This document shows, in pieces, positions 1 to 10,380 of a stretch of 64,000 nucleotides of DNA. A program made the position numbers and the translations under genes. How positions within the stretch are numbered: the first letter of the stretch is position 1; each line of letters begins with the position of its first letter. The notes under the pieces are model-generated. The model had not been told where the DNA came from and ran no database searches. It worked only from the letters and a program-made list of their open reading frames with translations. Origin of the DNA: Nageia nagi (Eukaryota > Pinophyta); assembly GCA_050084985.1 (NCBI GenBank), contig JBITNC010000001.1, positions 149,544,001-149,608,000 on the forward strand, in the 5' to 3' direction.

Positions 1-2078
1 TGCTTGAAGAAGTCTTGTTGCCACCACTTTTCAGATTCTTGAAAAAAATTAGGGGAAAGGTGTGTTTTCTTAATCTGCACCCTCTAAGTGAAAGATTTGA
101 GTCATTGATACACAAAATCGATAAACAGTTTACCTTGTATATTATTTGAAAAACATAATTTCTGTCTCACAATGAGCTTACAGGTTTAGTTTTTCTGTGA
201 AGTTGAATGGAAGCTGGTTTTAGCTCATCTGATATCTCAAAGTGGTAGTTTTTCCTCTTAGAAATGTTTATCAAAAAATCGATAAACGATTTTCCTTGAA
301 TATTATTTAAAAAACAGAGTTTCTGTATCACAATGAGCTTACAGGCTTTAGTTTTCCTGTCAAGTTGAATGGAAGCTGATTTTATAAATATTTAACAAAT
401 TGAAATCTGTTCAATAAAGAAACTCCTTGCGACATAGCATCATATGAGTTGGTTGTGAGCAATGTCATGTAGTTCTCTTACCAAAATATATGAAGAACAC
501 ATTAAACAAGCTACCAGTTTATGGTTTAGAGCTTGCTAAATATGATCTGTCTTCGTTGATAGTCATGTAGCCCAAATTTCTTGTTTGTAACTATTAGATC
601 TCTAGTTAGAGACATAGACGTGTGCAATTCCTAAGATGAATTGCAATCTTCAGTCTGTAATTTAGCAATGGCCAATTCTTAGACATCAAATAGTTGGCAT
701 CTTGATTTTGAATTGGATACAACAACAGATCACGTATTTCTGGGAGTGCTTCAAAAACTACTTCTTCCCATTTGTACTTGTAGGCTCTTAATATAACATT
801 AGAAAAGAAAATATGAATTGATGATGTCTGAATAATTCCTGCTGGAATGAAACTAGTACAAGAGATATATATGATAATAGACCTTTGGATGTACCACAAG
901 GTTCACTTGCATTTTAAGCCTATGAACCTCCCGCAGGTAAACTACATGGTTAGGGACAATGCATCCATCGCTTAAGCTGCAACATCCCATATAACATGAC
1001 AAAGTACAAAGGCAGAAATACCATCGGTTTTGCGTTCAAATGCCTCACTTATTAGATCAATTTTATGTAGCTTGCACTTGAAAGTAATTGTTATTTCAAT
1101 GTATAATTTAGGTCATAATTGAATTATAGAATCTTTCAACATGTAGGGTAGTTTTCTAGGTTTGACCATTGATCGAGGGCTCCTTTCACAACCTAATTGG
1201 AGCAAAAGATATAATTTAATGGCTTGCAGACCCAAAGAATATGTCTGCAAGCAGTAAAAGCAAGATGTTCTAAATTGAAATCACTATACAACTTAAACAA
1301 GTTTTCTATGATAAACACATGTAGACACAAAAGGGCTCAGGTTCATAATAAGAAGAGCGTAATTGACTAGAAAGACACTCATTCTCAGGCTCTAAGGATC
1401 ATTACAACTGATACCTTGCAACAACTGCCCTAATTATAGTATTGCTTTGTTTTGACTAACAAGGATAATTAGCTGGACAGTTTAGAGGAATGGGAGAATT
1501 GTGATCAGTGTGCATGTTATAAATGGATAATGTACTTCTTAAGTTTTCAACAGATGCCAGAAATTGGGCCTCACTGATATATATTAAAGATTTTGAAGGG
1601 ACTATTTACAATTCATTTGACTGAATATTTACTTTGTGCAGACTGATGCATTTTAGGGTGATAATAACTATGCAACATAAGTGATACTTTCATAAAAATT
1701 TAGATTCTATACATCTTGCAGAACCTTAAAACAATTGCTTCATCAGGAACCCAGCTCATCAGAAATTACTAATGAGTAAGTTGAAAACATAGTCCTGTTT
1801 CACTGCCTAATTTACGTTTCCAAGAAAATGAATAAGCTTGATGAGTTTTAACAAAATAATGTCAAATCTTCAAGAACTGCATTTCTGACTTCGCCTTAAG
1901 ATGTTTGATAGATCTGCAAAATCAAATCATAAAGGTTGAAAACATTTTACAATGCGGTAGAATGGTAGGATAATAGCAGTGAGAAAGATAACTATTTTAG
2001 GCAGAGAACTTACAACTCACTATAGCATGTTGTAGTGCTCCCTGCATCTAGGTTTCTACCTACTCTGTCTAGAGATGT
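1..2078. other. Upstream non-coding DNA, no recognised gene
   Basis: No ORF here resembles a known family, and the short ORFs on both strands lack conserved motifs. Because the first exons of the protease gene are missing, this stretch is probably intron of that gene, but intergenic DNA cannot be excluded. The only structure noticed is a duplicated segment at 114-384, listed separately. Confidence 0.5.
114..384. repeat. Two-copy direct repeat, about 110 bp each, 161-bp period
   Basis: The segment at 114-222 is repeated at 275-384 with moderate divergence. Both copies run from an AAAATCGATAAAC start through CACAATGAGCTTACAG to GAAGTTGAATGGAAGCTG or a near match. It looks like an old local tandem duplication. 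No coding potential is seen. Confidence 0.8.
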
Positions 2079-2229
2079 GTGTTTGTAATTTTCAAAAGAT
2101 GCAAATGTCTCATCTCTAAAGATAAATGTCAAAAAAAGTCCTTGTTATCTCTAGTGCCACTGGGAATGAGATCTTCTTACCAAATTATTAATTGGACCCT
2201 TGTGAGAACTTTGAAATTCTTGACAATTA

Positions 2230-2369
2230 TGAGAATAAAATGGACGAGACAGAGGCACATGGCATCTGATGGAGGACAATCTTTACATATTTCTGAACAT
2301 CTTATTCAATGGAAGTGTTTTCCCTCAGTGGATGCTTTATGGGAAGAGAGAGTAAATAGTTTTTTTTAG
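2230..2369 (+). pseudogene. Possible chromodomain-like remnant of a gypsy element
   Basis: The + frame ending at 2369 reads ISEHLIQWKCFPSVDALWEE. This resembles the core of the chromodomain at the C-terminus of Ty3/gypsy chromovirus integrases, where a hydrophobic pair, QWK, a short loop and ATWE are typical. No integrase or LTR was recognised around it, and the upstream part of the frame does not continue the similarity. If real, it is a very old fragment. Chance similarity in about 20 residues is possible. Confidence 0.25.
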
Positions 2370-3188
2370 TTTTCCTTAATATATTGTTTGGAACTCAAAC
2401 ATTATTAAATAATGACAAAGGGCACATGTTGGGACTTTTCAAAATGTCCAGTTCTGTACCTTCTTATTTTCAAAACTTTTAAATCCCTTACATAAATTCA
2501 GATTTCAATTTTCTTTCTCAGTTTGTTTAGCTTTCAGCTGTAAAATAGCAGAATATATCAAAGGAGGTTGGGATTTTCCCTTTAAAAAGTTCAAAATTTT
2601 AGAAAGTGATGGATGCCCAAGGCAGCATTAAGTTATATTCATGGGAAATGTATGCCTTTGAATGGTAAATATATGAATATTCAAAGCTGTTTACGAATAG
2701 GAATGAACAAACAGTTTTAAGGGTATTTGTGATAGACACCTGTCCAAAATATTCACTTATAAAATTGAATATTCAAGTTGTATATTATAAAGAGTGTTAT
2801 TCATTAATTTCCCTGTACTGATAAAGGCATAAGCAGTCATTCTGAGAATTTCCTTTTTACTTAGCCTATGAAATTTAACTTGAATGGATTCTTGTCTTTT
2901 ATCAAGTTTTCCAACAATACTTATATTTGCAGTTTTATGTCCAATATGACTGGCAATACACTTTTGCTGATTCGTGCAAAATCTTTACGCGGAGAGGCAT
3001 CCTATAGCCACAGACAAAGGGGGACACAGAGAACTCAAATGTGTGTAACATAAACATGTTGGTTAAATATTAAAATTTCATTAAAAAAATTAATAGTCAG
3101 TTAAATTCAGAAAGAATGAAAACATAATATATAAAACTATATAAATACAAAATGCTAAGAACAAATTGTGCAAGATAGCTCGCCTTAG
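2370..3188. other. AT-rich DNA, no gene seen
   Basis: No conserved ORF, repeat array or RNA gene is seen. A 61-residue + ORF at 2868-3053 has no recognisable motif and does not supply the missing first protease exons. Confidence 0.5.
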
Positions 3189-3355
3189 AATAAACTAGCT
3201 TAGATATCTTGGATATATATCTAGAAACGTCGAGTATCAATGTCGAGGTACCTTTCTTGGAAATTGCACTTCCAATAAATGAGATAGACGTCTCGATATT
3301 GATACCTCTCAGTGTTTTTTAGATATATATCTAAGATATCTAAGCTAGTTTATTT
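3189..3355. mobile_element. Foldback element (MITE-like), 167 bp
   Basis: The two ends are near-perfect inverted repeats of about 36 bp. The left arm is 3189-3224, starting AATAAACTAGCTTAGATATC, and the right arm is 3318-3355. The arms also contain ATATAT-rich self-complementary sequence, and the inner part (TCGAGTATCAATGTCGAG against CTCGATATTGATACCTC) continues the complementarity imperfectly. It has no coding capacity. It lies about 170 bp upstream of the first visible protease exon, inside the preceding intron. No clear target duplication could be fixed; TTA or TA is possible. Confidence 0.8.
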
Positions 3356-3522
3356 AAGATTTGAATGTCAGGAAGTACAAATGCATACCATAGAATATCA
3401 TCTTCAACATTCCTGCCCCACAAACTCCTGTTCTTCTTTTATGCCTGTTTGATATTTCGTTTCTTAAAGATTGTTGTCCAATTGGAATGTTCTCTGGCTC
3501 ATATTCAATCTGATGTAAACAG

Positions 3523-5124
3523 GATTTTGAGTTGCAAACTTACAGTCCATCTGCTTCAAAGACCAGCAAGACAGTCACTTGTGATAGTGATCTCTGTGAT
3601 CTACGACAAACATGCTCAAAATCTAGTGATCAATGCCCATACAAGATTTCCTATGTTTCTGAAAATACATCAAGTTCAGGATCTTTGGTAGAGGATGTTC
3701 TTTATTTGATTCCTGGGGATAACATGGAAAATGAAAAGGTGGTGCAGGCACCGATCACATTTGGGTATGATGCGTTTCTTACTGCTGTGAATGGATATGT
3801 TTTTGTTCTGAATTGATCATGAAATCATTTTTGTCTTTGTTTTCTTGTAGAGAATCCAACTTCACCGAGTTCATAATTTGTTTTCTTCCTCTGAATTGAT
3901 CATGAGATCATTTTTCTATTTCTGTTGTTTTTTTTTTAATGTGGAGAATCCAACTTCACAGAGCTCATAATTTGTTTTCTTCCTTCTCAGACTAAATTCT
4001 GATACATGTGATGTTTTCTCCTTGGCATAGCAGTCTAAGGACATGTTGAATCTGTATGATTTATGCCAATGAATGACCGCTTATGTGATGTGGTTTTGGC
4101 TTACTTTACCGGACAGGTGTGGAAAGACACAAACAGGTTCATTTCTAGAAGGTGCTGCGCCAGATGGTCTTCTTGGGCTTGGGATAGAACCTGTAAGCGT
4201 ACCTACTGTTTTATCAAGCAAGGGCTTTATACAAAATTCTTTCTCCATGTGTTTTCCTAGTAATGGGAGTATTGGAAGGTTCACATTTGGAGACAAAGGA
4301 AGTTCAGACCAAAATCAAACATCTTTTATTATTGAACCAAAACAGTGAGTGTCAACCTTGTTGTGCCTATGCAACCTGCAACAAGCTCTAAGACTGCAAA
4401 TTCTTTTTATAATGTTGTAATGACATATTTTCTTTTATCAAACACAAGCTTCAAATTCTGACAAGGGGATTATTGCATCGCAGTCCAACATACTACATTG
4501 GTGTGCAAGAATTTTATGTGGGGGGAAAACTTGTCCAAACACCATTTAAAGCCCTTTTTGACAGCGGCACTTCATTTACATACTTGGCTGATCCAGCATA
4601 CAAAGATCTTACTAGTAATGTGAGCCACTGGAATCATCTTTTGTTCTTATTAAATGCATCCTTTAAGTACTTATCCAATCAATTTCCATTTCGAATGTAA
4701 CAGTTTCACCTACAAACACAAGATGCTCCGTTGACAGTAGCAGACAGTCCTTTTGAGTATTGTTATCAAGTTGGGTGAGTAAAAATAATGCGAAACTTCT
4801 CAATTTTTAGAAACGTTTTTGGAACTATCATTCACAGAAAAATTAATATCCTTGGTGCTAGCTGTCCAGGGCCAATGAAAGTATTAGCAGAGCACGTGAG
4901 ATCTCTTTGGTTTTCAATGGAGGAAAGAGCTTTCCTATTATTCAACCGCTAATATTTTTTCGCGATCCAGTAAGTTGAAGTTGTATCAAAATCTATGTGA
5001 ACTGTTCTCGTACTATTTGATCCATTGAAGCATTCTTATTCATTCTTATTCTGGCAGGATACCAAGAGGCTAATAGGTTATTGTCTAGCAGTGATTCAAA
5101 GCTCAAGTATCACAATTATTGGTC
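3523..5124 (+). CDS. Aspartyl protease family A1, APF1-like: six exons of the central and C-terminal protease domain (5' block)
   Basis: The exons are 3523-3764, 4117-4344, 4484-4619, 4704-4774, 4870-4969 and 5058-5124. All have GT-AG borders and matching phases (2, 2, 0, 2, 0, 1), giving one uninterrupted frame. Family markers appear in order: the DFEL start of the first exon, the Cys-rich KTVTCDSDLC block, TSSSGSLVEDVLYL, GSFLEGAAPDGLLGLG, NSFSMCF, RFTFGDKGSSDQ, the second catalytic motif FDSGTSFTYL (4558-4587) and GYCLAVIQSSS. This pattern is that of plant APF1-like A1 pepsin-type proteases, which act in the secretory pathway or at the cell surface. The first catalytic Asp motif, signal peptide and propeptide are not in the window, so the gene is 5'-partial. 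The last donor (GTAAGT at 5125) joins in phase 1 to the exon at 46790. A pseudogene is unlikely because no lesion is seen across all eight exons. Confidence 0.9.
3808..3985. repeat. Tandem duplication inside a protease intron
   Basis: The unit 3808-3890 is repeated at 3891-3985. Both copies start CTGAATTGATCATGA and contain GAGAATCCAACTTCAC followed by CTCATAATTTGTTTTCTTCC or a near match. The duplication lies in the 352-bp intron between 3764 and 4117 and creates pyrimidine-rich AG sites that are probably not used, since the true acceptor is at 4115-4116. Confidence 0.8.
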
Positions 5125-5584
5125 GTAAGTTCGTATAACCAGGGCTATTTTGATTCTTATGAAAAATTAATTGTATTTTTCTTTTCTTGCCATTCTTTAT
5201 TTTCTTCTTAGAAAAGGAAGAATTTGCAAACATGAGGTCTTCAGTAATTGTTTGTTAACTTTATAGAGAGCCATCTTCAGACAAGCATAGATTCTTCTCT
5301 TGGTTTGCGTAGTATGGATGCGCTACCGGCTCTATATAGCATGAAGTCTTTTGCTTGATGCAATGATGCTTTTTTAGAGTAGTTATGGAAGTTCGAATCT
5401 GAAGTCAACACATTTTCTCTTACTGCATTTACCAAAGTTGCTGGTCTTTGTTTTATTACTATTCTTGCCAAAGTTCTGACTAGCGATTTGTAGTTTCCAT
5501 TGGCAAAAAATTCTTTTTTGCTTCCATCTTTCTCTCCTTTTTGCCACCTCTTGCTGCATTGGATGGTGCTTGGATTTAAAGAGC

Positions 5585-6864
5585 TGTAATGGAGTACTCG
5601 TGGTCAGCTAGGTCCTGGCAGGACCTGTTAATGAGGTCGGATGCTGCTACTGAAATCCTTGAACTTGACCCTTGAAATGAGGATGGCACTTTATGCTTGC
5701 ACATCCTGAAATCCATAATAGAGCAGATGATTGCTCGAGGAAATTGTTGGTTAGTAAATTTTTGGATTCATGACTGAATATTGATCTGGTACGGAGATGG
5801 TTGAAGCAAAAATGATCCCTCAGGGATCAGGCAGAAATAATTATGATGTCAAATAACTATATGCTCTTCAAATTTACCTGTGAAGAAAATCTCAGGAATG
5901 TGCTAGCTGGGGGACCTTGGTTCTTCAACAAATGTGGCTTGTTTTTGGATCGTTGGCACCCTGGCTTCAATCCGTTCAAAGATCAGATTGTTTGTGCTCC
6001 TGTATGGGTCAATCTTCCTGCTTTGCCATATGAATTATGGCATCCCAGGTCATTGGAGGCATAGCGAAGTCAATTGGAAAATTGATTTCCATGGATGTGG
6101 TAACTGAAGCCTGCTCCTGACTGATAGCATCACGTTTTTGTGTCATGACAGATTATTCTTAGCTGCTCCTAAAGTCAATAAAGCTTAAGTTAGAACTTGG
6201 TGTATGAAACCAGAGCATCACCTATGAAAATGCGAGGTTCATCTGTAACATTTGTGGTAATGGTGGCCCTAATTCGAAGAATTACCCAAATAGCCTGTGG
6301 ACACAAGTTAGTAAAAGAATATGTATGGCAACCTGAAGCACAAACATAAAAGGAAACTATTTTGGAGAAACATAAGGAAGAGACACAAACTGAACTAGTA
6401 AATTAGAATGAAACAAGGATAGAGGACTTAGAGGAAGGTGAAATTCCTAAGAAGGATAATTATGAAGCAAAAAAGGTAGAAGACACCATGCCCATTGTTG
6501 ATAAGTTGCTTGAGGACAGTGGGGATGATTTGATTAAGGAAGAACATAACCCTTAGGAGGAAGGAAATGAGGCTCAAGTGCAGTAGGGAGAAATGGTGGA
6601 AGGTGCCATGTAGGTGTATTAGGGAACTGACCAGAGCGAGCTAAATTGTTCAAAACAATTTATCAAAGTTATGCAAAGTGCAAGGAAGACCATTGACATG
6701 AGCAAAGATTCAAGAGGGCACCTAGGAGCCGCCACAAAAAGAAACATTGCAAACATGACACAAAATACATTGGATCTAAATGGGGATGGAGCAACCCCGA
6801 GAATATTGAGAAAATGAAGATACTTCCCTAGAGTGTAATAGGGGTCAAGGCTCATGACCCCAAT
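5585..6864 (+). pseudogene. LINE ORF1 remnant with DUF4283-like domain (LINE-0, 5' part)
   Basis: The frame 5843-6064 contains the DUF4283 signature of plant L1-type LINE ORF1: NVLAGGPWFFNKCGLFLDRW followed by VWVNLPALPYELW. Recognisable sequence extends upstream (IDLVRRWLKQK around 5780) and downstream to a degraded zinc-knuckle region near 6240-6300 and an acidic stretch (EDLEEGEIPKKD) near 6430. Stops and frameshifts break every frame. The ORF1 protein would bind LINE RNA. A copia element interrupts it at 6865, and sequence in the same style resumes at 20890. No ORF2 is present, so this is an internally deleted or truncated copy. Confidence 0.75.
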
Positions 6865-6869
6865 ATAAT

Positions 6870-7445
6870 TGGTAGGAGGTGAAGTCAATATTTAAATCTC
6901 CAATGTTCCACATCGGAGTAGTGAGTGCATGCTGTTCTATTGATAGATGTACTGTTTTTCTATTATTAGACGTATTGTTGTTCTATTAATAGATGTGCAA
7001 TTGTTCTATTAATAGATGTACAATTGTTCTATTATTAGATGTATTGTTGTTCTTTTAATAGATGCACTATTAATAGATGTATGGTTGTTTTATTATTAGA
7101 TGTACAACTATGCTATTATTCAAAGAACTGTTGTTCTATTAATAGATGCACTATTAATATATGTACATCTGTTCTATTATTAGAGGTGTTATAAATAAAC
7201 ACTTTAATAATAAACACTATCTTTAGATAGGCTACTTTGTTTTCTATGAAAAGGGAATGATCCATTGAAGTTGATAGAGGGTAAGAAAAGTGTAATGTTT
7301 TTTGAGATAAATAAAATATCGAAGCTGCCTTTTACCTTGTGGTTTTTCTCAGCATACCACAAGGTTTTCCACATCAAACTACTATGTTATTTTTGGTTAA
7401 TATTTTTTCTATTTTTTGTCACAATTTGCTTGTTGAGTTCTAATA
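6870..7445 (+). repeat. copia-1 5' LTR with internal minisatellite
   Basis: It starts TGGTAGGAGGTGAAGTC and ends GAGTTCTAATA, matching the start (9974) and end (20884, TTCTAACA) of the split 3' LTR. From about 6931 to 7190 it holds an irregular array of TTCTATTATTAGATGTATTG and TTCTATTAATAGATG units, also seen in the 3' copy. The unit is rich in TATTAATA palindromes. No clear TATA box was assigned because the array is full of candidates. Confidence 0.85.
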
Positions 7446-7462
7446 GTTAGTACTAGAGCTAG
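7446..7462 (+). other. Degenerate primer binding site of copia-1
   Basis: Directly after the 5' LTR the sequence TTAGTACTAGAGC resembles the initiator-Met tRNA primer site TTGGTATCAGAGC used by many plant LTR elements, with a few changes. Its position immediately after the LTR supports the call. Confidence 0.55.
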
Positions 7463-7495
7463 GTTCTCTTGAAACACATTTAGAGTTTTGTATGA

Positions 7496-8240
7496 GTGGG
7501 AGTTATAACAATGCCAAGAGTTTTAACCAAGTTCAAGATTGAGAAGTTTGATGGCAATAACTTTGCCCTATGGAGGATGAAGGTGGAGGATTTGTTGGTT
7601 CAAAATGATCAAGCCCTAGCCTTGAAAGGGGTCGCAAATAAATTGAGTAGCATGACAAATGAGGAGTGGGCAAACTTGGATAGAAATATAGTTTCTACAA
7701 TTCGACTTTGTCTAGTAGATTTTGTCTTGTTCAATATTGTTGAAGAGAAGTCCATGTAAAGCCCTTTGGGAGAATCTTGAGAACTTGTATGAGCCTAAAA
7801 CAACAACAAATAAGGATTTCCTGAAAAAACAACTTTATAGTTTGAAGATGTAGGAGGGCTTGACTATGGTAGATCATCTAAATGAGTTCAATAACTTAAT
7901 CAATAAACTAGTTTCTGTTAATGTGAAGATGGATGATGAGGATAGAACAATCACTCTACTTTGATCCCTCTTCAACACCTGGGATCATTTGGTGATGATC
8001 ATCAACAATGCATCAACAAGAACTCTAAATATTGATGATGTGGTAGTCTCTATGTTGAGGTGGAAATTGTCTTTGGAACCCTCTACCAATTAAGCCCTAG
8101 CTATCTGAGTCAAAAGGAGAAAGGGAAGTGTTGGCATTGCGGGAAGCCAAGAAACCTGGAAAGAAACGGTTGGCATCTAAAGAGGGAACAAAATGGTGAA
8201 AAGCAGTATCAACCATTAGCTGAGGCTAGTACAAAATAAG
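7496..8240 (+). pseudogene. copia-1 gag remnant
   Basis: The first frame starts MPRVLTKFKIEKFDG (ATG at 7511) followed by NNFALWRMKVEDLL, the usual beginning of plant copia gag. After a stop near 7758 the similarity continues in shifted frames (TMVDHLNEFNNLINKL near 7870). The zinc knuckle near 8128-8165 begins CWHCGK but has lost its His and last Cys. The product would be the capsid or nucleocapsid protein. Several stops and frameshifts make it non-functional. Confidence 0.8.
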
Positions 8241-8280
8241 AGATAGTAACATGTGAGCGTTTTTGTATTAGCAACAACAT

Positions 8281-9894
8281 ATATGTTTTAAATACTTGCT
8301 TTTTGAACTCAGGTGCATCTTTCCACATGCTTCTATATAGAGATTGGTTTGTCAAATATCAATCCTATAGTGGCAAAGTAGTCTACTTGATTGATAATCA
8401 TCCTTTAGAAATTGTGGTAAGAGGGGACGCTAGGATTAGGCTAGATGATGGTAGAGAAAGGATGTTGTGTGATGTACAACATGTGCTTGGTTTGTGGAAG
8501 AATTTGCTTTTCATCAAGATGATGGATAAGCTTGGGTATCATACCACTTTTCATAATAATTATTGGAGAATTATAAAAGGAGACCTAGTGGTAGCAAAAG
8601 GAGAATCTTATGGGATCCCATATCATTTGTGTGGCGATACAATGACAAACCATGCAGTAGGAACAACTTCTGGTAATGTTTAGGATGCAGTGATGTTTTC
8701 AAGGATTAAGTCCTGCAATCTAGACTTGTGTGAGCATTGTATTCTTGGTAAACAAAAGAGAGTTCAATTTACTATATGCATTGGTAAAAGTTGTGTTTTT
8801 CTTGGTTATGGACATACAATAAAGGGGAATAGATTGTGGGTTCCTACTATCCACAATGTAATTATTAGTCAGGATGTTACTGTTAATGAAAAAATCATAC
8901 AAAGGATGGAGAAAAAATAGACACCTTAAGTTGTGCTTGTTGAAGCAAATATGAACAAGGATGATCATGAATATAAAGCTTGCTTGGTGGGAAAAGCTTA
9001 TGTACAAAAGTTAGGTATAGACTTTAATGAAATATTTTCACCAATTTTAAAGCTAAATATTATTAGAGTTTTACTTGTAGCACAAAATCTAAAGTTGAAG
9101 CAACTTGATGTGGAAATTGCTTTATTTCGTGGTGATCTTGAGGAAGAGACTTTTATGGATCAACCTAGGGCCATGAAGAAAGAGGCAAAGAGAATTTATT
9201 TTGTAGACTCAAGAGATCTTTGTATGTTTTGAAACAGGTGCCAAGAATGTGGTACAACAAATTTGGCATATTCTTGAAGAGCCAAAGTTTCAGTAGAAGT
9301 GAAGCTAACCATTTTGCATATTATAAGAGGTTTGATGATGGTAGTTTCATTATTTTGTTGTATGTTGATGAAATGCTAGTTGTAGGCCCTAACTTGAAGA
9401 AAATCAATGATCTCAAGGCTTGGTTGTCTAGGACAGTTGATATGAAGGATTTAGGAGCAACAAACTTAATTTTGGGGATGAGGATACACAAGGACAAAAT
9501 AGGAAAGAAGATCTAGTTAAGTCAAAAGTCATATGAAGAAAATATTCTACAACACTTCAACATGCAGAATGCAAAACTGGTTACTACCCCACTCCCTCCA
9601 CATATCAGATTGTCTTATAAAAAGAGTCCTAGTACAGATACAAAGAAGTCAAGGATGTCTCATGTATCAATCTCATTGGTAGTAGCAAGCGTCATTTTCA
9701 CCATGGTGAGCACCAAACCAGACATCATCCAAGCAGTGGGAGTTGTCAACCAGTTGATAGCGAATCTTGGTAGGGACCATTGGATTGCAACGAAGTGGAT
9801 ATTCAGATACTTAAGGGGCACTTTGGATGTTTCTATTTTCTATGGAGAGAAGTTTGATTGGTGCATAACTTCTCTAGACTTGTATAAAACATAA
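8281..9894 (+). pseudogene. copia-1 pol remnant: protease region, GAG-pre-integrase, reverse transcriptase, no integrase core
   Basis: At 8303-8683 the protease-like start (LNSGASFHM, normally DSGAS) is followed by a pre-integrase region. HCILGKQKRVQF ends near 8775 and is joined directly to the region after integrase (CVFLGYG at 8791), so the catalytic integrase core is deleted. Reverse transcriptase follows in broken frames: KAYVQKLGIDFNEIFSP, LKQLDVEIALFRGDLEEE, then LLYVDEMLVVG where the catalytic YVDD has become YVDE, and MKDLGATNLILGM. RNase H is cut short after IFRYLRGTLDVSIFYG. The enzyme is clearly dead. Confidence 0.85.
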
Positions 9895-9973
9895 TGAAGA
9901 CAACATTGGGGAATTGGCACTTGATGCGAAACATAGGCAAAGAATTCTTGAATATCAACTTCAAGTGGGAGAA

Positions 9974-10073
9974 TGTTAAGAGATGAAGTCAATATCCATA
10001 TCTCCAATGTGCTACAACAGAGTAGTGCATGATGTTCTATTAATAGATGTACTGTTTTATTATTAGATGTATT
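9974..10073 (+). repeat. copia-1 3' LTR, piece 1 of 3
   Basis: It starts TGTTAAGAGATGAAGTC after the purine tract AAGTGGGAGAA and matches 6870-6970 of the 5' LTR, including TCTCCAATGT and the first TTCTATTAATAGATG unit. It is broken at 10073 by element P, whose target site is GTATT (10069-10073). Confidence 0.88.
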
Positions 10074-10096
10074 TGTCGTGACTAAAATACAACATG

Positions 10097-10120
10097 CCCC
10101 AAAATCCAACGATTTTGGGG
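10097..10120. other. Perfect hairpin near the left end of element P
   Basis: CCCCAAAATC (10097-10106) and GATTTTGGGG (10111-10120) form a 10-bp stem with loop CAAC, 23 bp from the element terminus. The inner copy has the equivalent stem at 14490-14513 with 9 pairs retained. This may be a terminus recognition or replication signal; the function is unknown. Confidence 0.85.
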
Positions 10121-10380
10121 ACCCTCAACGCCCCACGTAAATACTTAGTCATGTAGTAGTCTTCCCCAACCCAGGTGATGTCAAAAACCTGAATTCAAAG
10201 ACAATCCTCTCAAGTTCAAGCCTCATCCTTCATCCAGAGTTAGTCATACCATGCTCAAATCTGAAACTTCTTCGAAAAATGGCTAAATTAGGAAACTAGA
10301 AGTTGGCCTTAGGCGAACTAGGGAAGTCCGGGATGAGTCAGAACGAAGTCAAGTTGAACTAGGCATCTCCAAGGGCTGGT

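Noticed and set aside
606-899. Minus-strand 97-residue ORF as a gene
   Set aside because: No conserved motif, no second exon or splice context could be supported, and composition is like the surrounding AT-rich DNA.
2868-3053. Missing first exon of the protease gene
   Set aside because: It has no DTG catalytic motif, no WVPC-like block and no suitable splice sites, so the N-terminal exons must be outside the window.
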